Positions 50,297 to 57,673 of a stretch of 64,000 nucleotides of DNA are shown piece by piece. This stretch comes from Hymenopus coronatus. Lineage: Eukaryota > Arthropoda > Insecta > Mantodea > Hymenopodidae. The notes beneath the pieces are model-generated. The model saw only the letters and a list, made by a program, of their open reading frames with translations, did not search any database and had not been told where the DNA came from. Numbering within the stretch: the stretch's first letter is position 1; the number at the start of each line of letters is the position of its first letter. The stretch lies in assembly GCA_030762935.1 (NCBI GenBank), contig CM060883.1, forward strand, positions 99,882,501 through 99,946,500, given 5' to 3'. The position numbers were made by a program, and so were the translations under genes.

Positions 50297-51220
50297 CTAC
50301 AACATATCTTCCCTGTCAATCCATTGAGGGCTAGGGAAACCATACCACTTTACAAGAATTCTATTTCCTTGGCTGCGCAAGACTTTCTCAATTAGGTAGG
50401 TGCTAGGATAAAGTGTAGATTTAAGTTCGTGACCATAGAAAGCTCCTTTAATATTCTCTCCATCATTATCTTTTAGAATGTATGTAGTAGGATTGGTTCG
50501 TTTCACTGTGTCCACTTTTAGAATTTCAACACTCCAATTAGCTTCGTATCCCTTCTCAAAATGTCCTTTATGTCTAGATATCCGCACATAGTCACCAACT
50601 TTAAACTTTCTTGCACTCTTCTTCTCTCTTTGGTGTTTGTCATAGTTGTATACTGAAAGAAGAAGACTGTTATCCTTCACTTCACTAGGCTTCATTCGTA
50701 TAGTCGAATGGTAAGAATTGTTGTACATTGAGATGATTCGTGGTAGAAGATCTAGCCACTTGCATGATCCTTGAGCTAAGAACTCCCTATACATCATATT
50801 CTTCAATGTTCGTATTAGCCGTTCCACGCCAGCAGCCTTCATGTTGCTATAGGTGCTGTAGTGATTAATGTTGTTGGTCTTCATCAGAATCTTAAAATGT
50901 TTATTATAAAACTCTTTTCCGTTATCACTTTGTATATTCCGAGGTGGTCTCTGCATCTCTTGTAAAATCTCTTCCATAGCCTTTGAAACTTGAATGCCAG
51001 TCTTATCCTTTAATGCTCTTGCATATGCCATTTTAGAGTAGAAGTTGACGGCAATAAGTATATACCTGAAGTTCCTGTTCAGTTTGGCATGAGGAATCAT
51101 TTCAACCAAGTCTATCTGTACAAGATCGTCTATGCCTTTACTGACAATCTTTCTACGCAAGAAATTTCTTCTTGCAGGAGCATGAAGCTCTACTGCTATA
51201 TTTTTCTTCACCTCTGTCAT
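50297..51220 (-). CDS. int: Retroviral-type integrase with C-terminal chromodomain
   Basis: 307 aa. Inserts the viral genome into host DNA with 6-bp staggered cuts, matching the GGTGAC duplication. The catalytic acidic triad is visible: D37 in QIDLVEM, D99 in QSDNGKEF, E133 in GVERLIRTLK (33 residues after the second Asp). FKVGDYVRISRHKG follows, typical of the SH3-like region. The C-terminus (YLIEKVLRSQGNRILVKWYG then PSPQW) is a chromodomain, which can direct integration to modified chromatin. There is no N-terminal HHCC zinc domain. Its ATG overlaps the upstream gene's stop as ATGA, and I see no TATA box before it, so it is probably translated from the message of the preceding gene. Confidence 0.93.
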   Translation of the reverse strand: MTEVKKNIAVELHAPARRNFLRRKIVSKGIDDLVQIDLVEMIPHAKLNRNFRYILIAVNFYSKMAYARALKDKTGIQVSKAMEEILQEMQRPPRNIQSDNGKEFYNKHFKILMKTNNINHYSTYSNMKAAGVERLIRTLKNMMYREFLAQGSCKWLDLLPRIISMYNNSYHSTIRMKPSEVKDNSLLLSVYNYDKHQREKKSARKFKVGDYVRISRHKGHFEKGYEANWSVEILKVDTVKRTNPTTYILKDNDGENIKGAFYGHELKSTLYPSTYLIEKVLRSQGNRILVKWYGFPSPQWIDREDML

Positions 51221-51969
51221 GCTATGATCCTAGATGACTTTAGTTCTTGAATTATTTCTTTGATTTCCTGGTTGTGATTATTATTTCCAGCGTCTCTCGA
51301 TGCAATGAGAAGTCTCAGTCGATTCACCAATGTATTTGGGTCGTTCCAATAGATGTAATCTTGCTCTCTCCCGGGATGATGTTCTTTCCATTCCAATCCC
51401 AATCCTTTGTGCTTATTGAGTAGTGGACGTATAATGCTTTTATACTTGTAGGCTTTGCTCCGTCTCAGACGTCCTTGCCTCACATAATTTAGACGGTGCA
51501 CTTGTGTTGATTCTAGAATTCTTCTATAAGCTTCCAGATCATCCTCGGTGTAAACATGCATTTCAGGAAATTTCTTAAAGATTAGCTCGTTCAATCCCTG
51601 TGTAGCATCAAATATCTCTTGTCCAACTCTAATTTGATTATTTATGAAATCAATCATTTTACTTCCTAGCATGTACCTTCCATCCTCGTATAGCACTCCA
51701 TACAGCATATCTAAGTCATCCTTGTCTTTCTTTCGAACTTGTTTCAGGTAGCTAGAAACGTTCTCGTCTTTAGCTATTATAGAAGGAAGGGAGTTTGTCT
51801 TATTCTGACTATCTAGCATATCTCGAAGCGGTTCTGTTACAGGTTGGAGAACTTCACTCATAACTCTCTGTGTTTCAGATTTCTGTCCCTTGAGCTCTCG
51901 CAGCTTTTCCCTGACTGCTCTTGTATGTTTAGCAACCGATTCTTTAAGCCTTATACTTTGACTATCCAT
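51217..51969 (-). CDS. Polinton conserved alpha-helical protein of unknown function
   Basis: 250 aa, charged and helix-rich, beginning MDSQSIRLKESVAKHTRAVR with several predicted coiled segments. The C-terminal block YIYWNDPNTLVNRLRLLIAS then AGNNNHNQEIKEII resembles a motif I associate with proteins encoded next to integrase in many animal Polintons; the role is not known to me. No transmembrane segment or zinc motif. Its TATA box is at 52002-52009. It ends in an ATGA overlap with the integrase, so the two are probably co-expressed and may work together. An integrase cofactor or a virion core protein are both possible. Confidence 0.8.
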   Translation of the reverse strand: MDSQSIRLKESVAKHTRAVREKLRELKGQKSETQRVMSEVLQPVTEPLRDMLDSQNKTNSLPSIIAKDENVSSYLKQVRKKDKDDLDMLYGVLYEDGRYMLGSKMIDFINNQIRVGQEIFDATQGLNELIFKKFPEMHVYTEDDLEAYRRILESTQVHRLNYVRQGRLRRSKAYKYKSIIRPLLNKHKGLGLEWKEHHPGREQDYIYWNDPNTLVNRLRLLIASRDAGNNNHNQEIKEIIQELKSSRIIA

Positions 51970-52001
51970 CTTGAAGTGAGATGACTTGCCTGGCTCTCTC
52001 C

Positions 52002-52009
52002 TATTTATA
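52002..52009 (-). promoter_or_regulatory. TATA box of the helical-protein/integrase unit
   Basis: TATAAATA on the minus strand. Its 5' edge is 40 nt before the ATG at 51969. Confidence 0.75.
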
Positions 52010-52028
52010 GTTTGCTTGTCTAATCAAA

Positions 52029-53108
52029 TCATGTTAATTTATATGCAATTTTAAGAGTTATATTTAAAATGTGATAGTCCTTGGCCCTTGTAGCATAAGC
52101 AGTGAAGGTTATGGTGTCACCTATTTTAATCACTGTAGGATACCTCTCAATTCTATTGCTATTTATTTCAATCATTGTAATTGTCTGTGGCGGGGAAGGC
52201 GGATGTGATGAAATTCTACATTCAGTCAGTTCCCCATCTACAGGAAATGTATAGGATTCGAAACCAGATACTAACGTATATCTAAGGGCGCTGCCATCGA
52301 ATGGTTTCGTTTGTAGTGATATGATTAGCTTACCACGCATCTGATTTAGCAATGTATTTATGACATTAACTTGTGTTTTAAGAATGCTGATACTATCCAT
52401 TGATGTGGTTAGGTGTTTATCCATAGAGCTTTGTCTATTTCCTATAGTCTCCAGATGTCTGCCTACAGTTGCAACAATATCCTTAGTTGCTGTACCCAGA
52501 GATTTGTTTAAGCTTGATTGCGCTTCATTTTGTTTCCTTGAAATGAGATGTCTAACATATTTCTTATTTGCCGCATCGCCATCGTTCACAGGATCTGCTA
52601 ACTCTGTTATTCTTCTTTTTTTAAATGAAAAATCACCTTTGGAATCAATTAAAGGACTTTTTGAATTTATGTATTCTAACATAAACTTCATGTTAGGAAC
52701 ATCGGTATCATTCTCAGGTGGTAGGAAGGTTTTCATTCTTATAGTATCCAGTATGATATTATTTTCAGCATCCCTCTTCAAGGCTGATTTAGCAAGGTAT
52801 GTCATTAGACCATCATACTGAGCTTCTAGTGATTTTTGAATGTGATTCCTAAGTATATCTTCAAATTCTTTCATTCGTTGATACGCTGTTTTTTCAGCAA
52901 ACTCTTGCAATCGTTCTTCTGTAGATGTCGCAGCAGCATCAATGTAGCGTTTAGTTGCTACATCACTCTCATCTTCCGGATCTTGAACGTTGCACAATCT
53001 CCTTTTTTTGAATTGGAAGTTGCCCTTTCCGTCTCTGGTTATGATAAACTGATTAAGAACTCGTTTAACAGAGACGTCTCTCTGTGATCCGAACCTGTCA
53101 ATACTCAT
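52029..53108 (-). CDS. Fibre-like protein with phage-tail-type repeats
   Basis: 359 aa, not a known family to me. Residues 31-57, 121-147 and 159-188 are three copies of a motif of the form FxFKKRRL/I...DPxxxxDxAxKKY, with the middle copy degenerate. Such ...L.DP.n..DaanK.Yvd repeats are typical of trimeric tail fibres of bacteriophages. A helical stretch (about 190-265) follows, then a beta-rich C-terminal domain (266-359) that could be a receptor-binding head. The layout of shaft repeats, coil and head recalls adenovirus fibre. Location between ATPase and helical protein is compatible with a late structural gene. Own TATA box at 53148-53155. Function is inference. Confidence 0.75.
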   Translation of the reverse strand: MSIDRFGSQRDVSVKRVLNQFIITRDGKGNFQFKKRRLCNVQDPEDESDVATKRYIDAAATSTEERLQEFAEKTAYQRMKEFEDILRNHIQKSLEAQYDGLMTYLAKSALKRDAENNIILDTIRMKTFLPPENDTDVPNMKFMLEYINSKSPLIDSKGDFSFKKRRITELADPVNDGDAANKKYVRHLISRKQNEAQSSLNKSLGTATKDIVATVGRHLETIGNRQSSMDKHLTTSMDSISILKTQVNVINTLLNQMRGKLIISLQTKPFDGSALRYTLVSGFESYTFPVDGELTECRISSHPPSPPQTITMIEINSNRIERYPTVIKIGDTITFTAYATRAKDYHILNITLKIAYKLT

Positions 53109-53114
53109 CCTGAG

Positions 53115-53831
53115 CTATGAATGATGAGATTCTTTCATATCAGTCTTAATATATACATCAAACCCGTTTCTATATCGACCATCGTTCATGGGGAATTCTG
53201 GAACTATAACTACGAAGGGTCGTCCATCTGATGAGCTCTCCCAAACACTTTTGCACAATTCTTTAAATTTTTGGAATGTCATATCAGTGTTTACATAGTC
53301 TTCATATATATGCTTCAAGTTTAAATTGTCTTGTCTGAAAAGGATGATCATGTTTGAATTATCTCGAATTAAATGTTTCGGAACCTTGGCATAGGATTGA
53401 GCTAAATATAAGGAGTCTACATTGCGATGTCTACCCATGCTATAAAATGACGCAATCTTCCCCTGCTTTTCAGTTATGACGTCTTCAAATATAAATATTG
53501 AATTCTCCTTAACTTCTGATGGGTGTAGGACACTTTCTCCGTCTTCAAATGTATTCACTTCTATACCTTCAATGTTTTGCAGTAGTTTAATCAGATATTG
53601 ATACTTTGGCTGATAGAGAGACTTTGAGTATATGTACAAGTTTTCAAAACGAAGACCATTCTCGTGTAGAATCATATTGAGTAAAACATTAGTCTTTCCT
53701 GCACTGGAACTTCCTAAGATAAGAGCTCTAACATTGCATGGAAACAACTTCCCATGACGATCGCACCTTAGATCACTTTCAAAATCTAGAACTTGTATCG
53801 GTAGAGAGCACTCTTGCTTGATAAGCTCCAT
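53115..53831 (-). CDS. Genome-packaging ATPase (FtsK/HerA, A32-like)
   Basis: 238 aa from the ATG at 53831. Drives viral DNA into the capsid. Walker A GSSSAGKTN (residues 40-48), Walker B SIFIFEDV with the catalytic acidic pair, and a downstream arginine/sensor region (FYSMGRHRNVDSLYLAQS) as in the A32-type ATPases of Polintons. The frame is open 18 codons further to an ATG at 53885. A TATA box (53866-53873) lies inside that extension, so the internal ATG is the better start. Six bases separate its stop from the next gene's ATG. Diverges from the PLA2-protein gene across about 140 bp. Confidence 0.92.
   Translation of the reverse strand: MELIKQECSLPIQVLDFESDLRCDRHGKLFPCNVRALILGSSSAGKTNVLLNMILHENGLRFENLYIYSKSLYQPKYQYLIKLLQNIEGIEVNTFEDGESVLHPSEVKENSIFIFEDVITEKQGKIASFYSMGRHRNVDSLYLAQSYAKVPKHLIRDNSNMIILFRQDNLNLKHIYEDYVNTDMTFQKFKELCKSVWESSSDGRPFVVIVPEFPMNDGRYRNGFDVYIKTDMKESHHS
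53148..53155 (-). promoter_or_regulatory. TATA box of the fibre-like gene
   Basis: TATATATT on the minus strand inside the end of the ATPase gene. Its 5' edge is 47 nt before the ATG. Confidence 0.65.
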
Positions 53832-53865
53832 CTCATAAACTAAACTATATATTGAATTGTTAATG

Positions 53866-53873
53866 AATATATA
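53866..53873 (-). promoter_or_regulatory. TATA box of the ATPase gene
   Basis: TATATATT on the minus strand in GGGGTATATATTC, 42 nt (5' edge) before the chosen ATG. Fixes the start codon of the ATPase. Confidence 0.7.
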
Positions 53874-53931
53874 CCCCTCCCTCATCCGACCCCTCTCACT
53901 CGTGATATTAATCGCTCTGTAAATCCTCAGG

Positions 53932-53939
53932 TATAAAAG
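53932..53939 (+). promoter_or_regulatory. TATA box of the capsid gene block
   Basis: TATAAAAG in AGGTATAAAAGGACG, 41 nt (5' edge) before the ATG of the PLA2-domain gene. Only clear promoter for the plus-strand block, together with the ATPase promoter forming a divergent pair. Confidence 0.8.
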
Positions 53940-53972
53940 GACGTGTCAATGGGAAAATGGGATTAGTATACA

Positions 53973-54707
53973 ATGAGAGCTAGAAGTGATAAGATCAAAA
54001 GAGGATCTGGTATAATTAACAAGCTCATTAATTTGCTACCATTTGAAGCCCATTTGCCTGGTTATAGATATTGTGGTCCTGGAACAAAACTGGAAAAACG
54101 GCTAAAGCGAGGAGATCCAGGCATTAACCCTTTAGATGAAGCTTGTAAACTTCATGATATAGCCTACGCTGAGCACAAAGACGCAGCTTCAAGAAACATT
54201 GCAGATAAGATATTGGCAGAGAAGGCTTGGAGCAGAGTTCAATCTTCTGATTCAAGCATAGGGGAAAAGCTAGCTGCAAGACTTGTTACTAGCATTATGA
54301 AAGGAAAAGTTTCACTTGGTGCAGGCTATAAGAAGAAGCAGAAGCACGGTGGATTTTTACCATTGATTCCTATTATCGCTGCGCTGGGAGCTGCTGCAGG
54401 AGGTGCAGCCCAAATTGCATCTGCTGTGAATAAGAAAAAAGCTGCAGACCGTCAAATTGCAGAACTGACAAGACATAACAAAGCTATGGAAGCAAAAGGA
54501 AAAGGTATTGCAAAGAAAAAGAGAAGAGGAGCTTTATCGACCGTGCAAGCTATGGCTATGGCTTCTAAAATTGCCAGAAACCTAAAAAGAAATAATGATG
54601 TTAAAGAACAGGGGTTAAGGACAGGAAAGAGGAAGAATCACCGATTCAGCACGAATGAGTCAAAAAACTCGGGCAGAGGGTTATACTTGTACCCGAAAAA
54701 GCCTTGA
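53973..54707 (+). CDS. Virion protein with parvovirus-type phospholipase A2 domain
   Basis: 244 aa. Residues 28-66 form a PLA2-like domain: the calcium-loop motif YCGPGT (33-38) and the catalytic pair H61-D62 in LDEACKLHDIAY. In parvovirus VP1 this enzyme helps the particle leave endosomes, and the same domain occurs in Polinton and adintovirus capsid proteins. A Gly/Ala-rich hydrophobic segment GGFLPLIPIIAALGAAAGGA (126-145) could insert into a membrane. The C-terminal third is very basic (KKKRRG, GKRKNHR) and may bind DNA. First gene of the plus-strand block. Its TGA overlaps the first codon of the protease frame by the pattern TTGA. Confidence 0.88.
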   Translation: MRARSDKIKRGSGIINKLINLLPFEAHLPGYRYCGPGTKLEKRLKRGDPGINPLDEACKLHDIAYAEHKDAASRNIADKILAEKAWSRVQSSDSSIGEKLAARLVTSIMKGKVSLGAGYKKKQKHGGFLPLIPIIAALGAAAGGAAQIASAVNKKKAADRQIAELTRHNKAMEAKGKGIAKKKRRGALSTVQAMAMASKIARNLKRNNDVKEQGLRTGKRKNHRFSTNESKNSGRGLYLYPKKP

Positions 54708-55036
54708 GCAATATTGATATAGAGATGTATGCTAGACGATTGAAGATTCCTCATTTTAGAGGTGTATATATGATAGACAATCTACCTTCAAGCACCCACT
54801 TCAATGAAAGGATCATTGTGAATTTAGATTTGACACATAATGATGGTACTCATTGGGTTGCTGTAATGAAAGTTGGAAAGACAGCCTTTTATTTTGATAG
54901 TTTTGGTAATCTGAAGCCGCCAAAGGAGATAGAGAGATACCTGAGCGGTGTTAGGATAATGTATAATAGTAGAAGATTGCAGGATTTTAGCTCAGTCATC
55001 TGCGGTCATTTGTGCTTGCAATTTCTTGCGCAATGA
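54704..55036 (+). CDS. Adenovirus-type cysteine protease (adenain-like); no ATG at family start
   Basis: 111 codons including stop. Cleaves capsid precursors during maturation. The expected residues are present, numbered from the TTG: H50 in DGTHWVAV, D65 in FYFDSFG, Q93 as oxyanion Gln and C100 in ICGHLC. The conserved beginning SNIDIEMYARRLKIPHFRGV follows directly after the TTG that overlaps the previous stop; the first ATG in frame is at 54725. Either TTG is used, the ATG at 54725 is used, or the gene has lost its start. Shorter than adenoviral enzymes, as usual in Polintons. Ends in an ATGA overlap with the next gene. Confidence 0.85.
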   Translation: MSNIDIEMYARRLKIPHFRGVYMIDNLPSSTHFNERIIVNLDLTHNDGTHWVAVMKVGKTAFYFDSFGNLKPPKEIERYLSGVRIMYNSRRLQDFSSVICGHLCLQFLAQ

Positions 55037-55743
55037 GTTATACTATTGCTGCTAGAGGCATCGATTCAGTGGTCACTACATATCTAAATCCTCCTCTGCA
55101 GCTCGATCCTGATGGATATTATGAAATTGCCCTTTTGAACTTTGAAACCTTCTATTCCATTCCAAACGTTGACACTGGTAATAATCGATTTCATTACTTC
55201 TTAAATGAGGAGCTAAAGGTAATCGAAATTCCTTCTGGAACATATGAGATTGCTGATATTAATACATTCCTGAAGATTAAACTAGGATTGTCAAGCGATG
55301 TATTCTTTATTAGACCTAATAATAATACAATGAAGGCCGAAGTGAAATGTCCCTTCACTGTGGATTTCTCAAGAAAGCATTCCATTGGTTCGCTTTTAGG
55401 GTTTTCAAGTTCTACTGTTATCCCCCCCGAAAAGATGGTTGAATCCGATTTCCTCGTAAACATATTTAAGGTGAGCATCATTCGAGTTGAGTGCAGTATT
55501 GCAACAGGCTCCTTCATTAATGGTAAGAGCGGACACTCAATATACGAGTTCTTTCCTTCCGTTGCACCTGGATATCATATTTCTCAAGAACCGTCAAATC
55601 CTATATACCTTCCAATCATCAACTCTAACTTTATCGATCAAATCACTCTTCGGGTTGTCGATCAAGACGGGAACCTCATCAATTTTAGGAACGAGGATAT
55701 GAGCATAAGACTTCATCTACGAAGAAATGGGAATCGATTTTAA
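55033..55743 (+). CDS. Minor capsid (penton-like) protein
   Basis: 236 aa from the ATG at 55033, which shares ATGA with the protease stop. The open frame reaches back to a GTG at 55012, but that lies within the protease gene. Beta-rich with no membrane segment. MSYTIAARGIDSVVTTYLNP then the motif GYYEIALLNFETFYSIPNV and ...FHYFLNEELKVIEIPSGTYE resemble Polinton single-jelly-roll penton proteins, which occupy the vertices. Position between protease and major capsid protein is the usual one. Overlaps the next small ORF by 17 bp. Confidence 0.85.
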   Translation: MSYTIAARGIDSVVTTYLNPPLQLDPDGYYEIALLNFETFYSIPNVDTGNNRFHYFLNEELKVIEIPSGTYEIADINTFLKIKLGLSSDVFFIRPNNNTMKAEVKCPFTVDFSRKHSIGSLLGFSSSTVIPPEKMVESDFLVNIFKVSIIRVECSIATGSFINGKSGHSIYEFFPSVAPGYHISQEPSNPIYLPIINSNFIDQITLRVVDQDGNLINFRNEDMSIRLHLRRNGNRF

Positions 55744-55870
55744 GCAACGTCATCAAATATATAATAAGAGTGGAATCCGTCGTACACAACGTATTCAGAC
55801 TGCAACCGTCAGACTGTTAACATCGAGCAATCGCAAGTTCCTCGAAGCATTGGGATATAGAATCTTATGA
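55727..55870 (+). CDS. Small basic virion-associated ORF (47 aa)
   Basis: 47 codons from ATG at 55727, starting inside the penton gene and ending in TGA that overlaps the major capsid ATG as ATGA. Rich in Arg/Lys/Gln with the tail LTSSNRKFLEALGYRIL. The frame fills the gap between penton and major capsid exactly and shares the ATGA junction style, which argues that it is real. A small basic protein here could be a core or cement protein. I do not recognise it with certainty. Confidence 0.6.
   Translation: MGIDFKQRHQIYNKSGIRRTQRIQTATVRLLTSSNRKFLEALGYRIL
55758..55766 (+). promoter_or_regulatory. Possible internal TATA box for the major capsid gene
   Basis: TATATAATA within the 47-aa ORF, about 109 nt before the major capsid ATG. 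The spacing is unlike the other TATA boxes of the element, so use is uncertain. Confidence 0.35.
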
Positions 55871-57084
55871 TGGACATCTTCAATGTGACAGACACTCCAA
55901 TCTTTGACGATAAGATAACCAAAGAAGAGGAGCATGTGTTTCTACCGTACAATTCATCGGCTCTTGGTGCTAATGATGAGATCAGGATCCCTTGCCAAGC
56001 TGAAGATTTGTATACATTGCCTAGCAAGAGTTTTCTCTACATTGAGGGATCGATTGCTAAACCTGATGGAAGTGTTACTACTGCAAAGCTTGCAAATAAT
56101 GCTATTGCATTCATGTTTGAAGAAATTCGACTGGATATGAATGGTTCGACTATAGATAGAACCAGGAATCCTGGAATCTCAACAACAATGCGCAACTATG
56201 CAGCTCTGAACTCCATGGAATCAAGACGCTTGCTTAATTCCGGATGGGCTTACCCTGGGGAGGATGTTGACATTGTGCACTCTGCAACCGGCGTGTTCAA
56301 TGCTATAGTTCCCCTATCGATGCTCCTTGGATTCGCTGATGATCACAAGGATCTAATCCTGAATAGCAAGTTTGAGTTGGTGCTGATTCGAAGCAAGGAC
56401 TCTAGAAACAGTATTGTAGCTCCTGCTGGGGCAGAGGATGCTATTGTTAAGCTAACCCGCATTGAATGGAGAATGCCTGTAATGCGTCTTTCTGATAGTG
56501 AAAGAGTAGAATTTCTCAAGATAGTTAAGACCGATAGGACTCTGCACATAGCTTTTCGAACAATGGATCTTCATACTCAACCTGCTGTTCCTCAAACGAA
56601 ATCATTTACATGGAACGTCGCGACAACATCTAAGCCTGAGAAGCCTAGATTTGTTATAGTAGGAGCTCAGACGTCAAGAATAAACAATGCACAAAAGAAC
56701 TGCTCCCAGTTTGATCATTGCAATATATCTAATCTGAGACTTCATCTCAACAGTGAATGTTATCCTTGTCATGACATGAATTTGGACTTTGGTAGCTCTA
56801 GATTTGCCTCATTGTATGAAATGTACTCTAGATTTCAGAGTTCATATTACAATAAAGAGAACTACCCCTTATTGCAGAGAAAAGATTTTCTCGTCTATGC
56901 GCCGTTATTCATAATCGACTGCTCTCACCAACCGGAGGAGACAGTCAACGGAGCTGTAAATATTAGACTCGAGGTCCAAGCGAGTGCTAACATCCCCCCT
57001 CAGACATCTTTATATTGTCTGATTATTCACGATAAAGTATTTACCTACAAGCCCTTAACGCATGTCATGCAATCTCTGATTTAA
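55867..57084 (+). CDS. MCP: Major capsid protein, double jelly-roll (hexon-like)
   Basis: 405 aa. Forms the icosahedral shell. Begins MMDIFNVTDTPIFDDKITKE with the downstream block VFLPYNSSALGANDEIRIPC, matching the N-terminal pattern of Polinton/adintovirus capsid proteins. The phrases FLYIEGSI, AIAFMFEEIRLDMNG, PLSMLLGFADDHKDLI and SLYEMYSRFQSSYY are typical of the two barrels. Shorter than the 500-650 residues frequent in the family. Two adjacent ATGs; the first forms ATGA with the preceding stop. A poly(A) signal at 57141 closes the plus-strand block. Confidence 0.9.
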   Translation: MMDIFNVTDTPIFDDKITKEEEHVFLPYNSSALGANDEIRIPCQAEDLYTLPSKSFLYIEGSIAKPDGSVTTAKLANNAIAFMFEEIRLDMNGSTIDRTRNPGISTTMRNYAALNSMESRRLLNSGWAYPGEDVDIVHSATGVFNAIVPLSMLLGFADDHKDLILNSKFELVLIRSKDSRNSIVAPAGAEDAIVKLTRIEWRMPVMRLSDSERVEFLKIVKTDRTLHIAFRTMDLHTQPAVPQTKSFTWNVATTSKPEKPRFVIVGAQTSRINNAQKNCSQFDHCNISNLRLHLNSECYPCHDMNLDFGSSRFASLYEMYSRFQSSYYNKENYPLLQRKDFLVYAPLFIIDCSHQPEETVNGAVNIRLEVQASANIPPQTSLYCLIIHDKVFTYKPLTHVMQSLI

Positions 57085-57140
57085 TGTTTATACTGTAAGG
57101 AGTTGAGTGATAATGTTTTTGTAAGGTTCTCCTTTGTGGA

Positions 57141-57146
57141 AATAAA
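57141..57146 (+). terminator. Poly(A) signal of the capsid gene block
   Basis: AATAAA 57 bp after the major capsid stop, facing the minus-strand signal at 57178. Confidence 0.8.
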
Positions 57147-57177
57147 AACTCTTTTATGAATTGTATATTCATGTTGT

Positions 57178-57183
57178 TTTATT
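57178..57183 (-). terminator. Poly(A) signal of the right-end minus-strand unit
   Basis: AATAAA on the minus strand, overlapping the TAA stop of the 164-aa ORF. It is the first downstream signal for the four-exon gene's full transcript. Confidence 0.75.
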
Positions 57184-57673
57184 TTTTGAGTAATTCCAGT
57201 ACACACCTTCTCCATTTCCTTGTTCCTGCATAGAGTTCAGTATTTACAATAGACATATTATGTAAGTTTCTCGCAATAAAAGAACTTATTCTTTTTAGAC
57301 CGCTTATGTCTTCTTTGTTTAAACAAATCTTATTATCATTTAGAGCAGTATTGAAAAGTAAAATGCACTCATTTTCCATGCTTGCAATAACATTATATGA
57401 GAACACTATATTTTCACTGTATTCTCGATACGCGCACTTTTGTCCTTTGGTGAAATTATCAAAATCGGGGAGGTTTTTGTATAGTATCTCCCAGTCCTGC
57501 AGAGTCATATACACAAATTTACCACTGTCACTTATAATGATTATAACTGGGAGGTCATAATAATATCCTACACACGCACTATGCACTTTAGAGATTGAGA
57601 CGCCTTGGACGACGTTTAGATGTATTACTGCTGTTTCCATTACTCTCTGGATTGGGCTGTTGCTCTGTAACAT
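57179..57673 (-). CDS. Unknown 164-aa provirus protein
   Basis: Open frame with ATG at 57673 (a second ATG at 57640 would give 153 aa). It overlaps the last exon of the spliced gene in another frame by 86 bp. Predicted mixed alpha/beta with hydrophobic strands (LPVIIIISDSGKFVYM) but no transmembrane signature and no motif I know. It has no nearby TATA box; a TATATAA lies about 210 bp upstream (57881-57887). It is either a downstream cistron on the spliced message or uses an unseen splice form. The length and a stop exactly inside the poly(A) signal make chance unlikely. Confidence 0.65.
   Translation of the reverse strand: MLQSNSPIQRVMETAVIHLNVVQGVSISKVHSACVGYYYDLPVIIIISDSGKFVYMTLQDWEILYKNLPDFDNFTKGQKCAYREYSENIVFSYNVIASMENECILLFNTALNDNKICLNKEDISGLKRISSFIARNLHNMSIVNTELYAGTRKWRRCVLELLKK

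Noticed and set aside
51217..51220. Ribosomal frameshift fusing helical protein and integrase
   Set aside because: No slippery heptamer seen at the junction; ATGA coupling explains the arrangement more simply.
53832..53885. Upstream ATG for the ATPase
   Set aside because: The TATA box lies inside this extension, and the internal ATG fits the spacing seen in the other genes.
55012..55032. GTG start for the penton-like gene
   Set aside because: Not a usual eukaryotic start, and the ATG at 55033 forms the ATGA junction.
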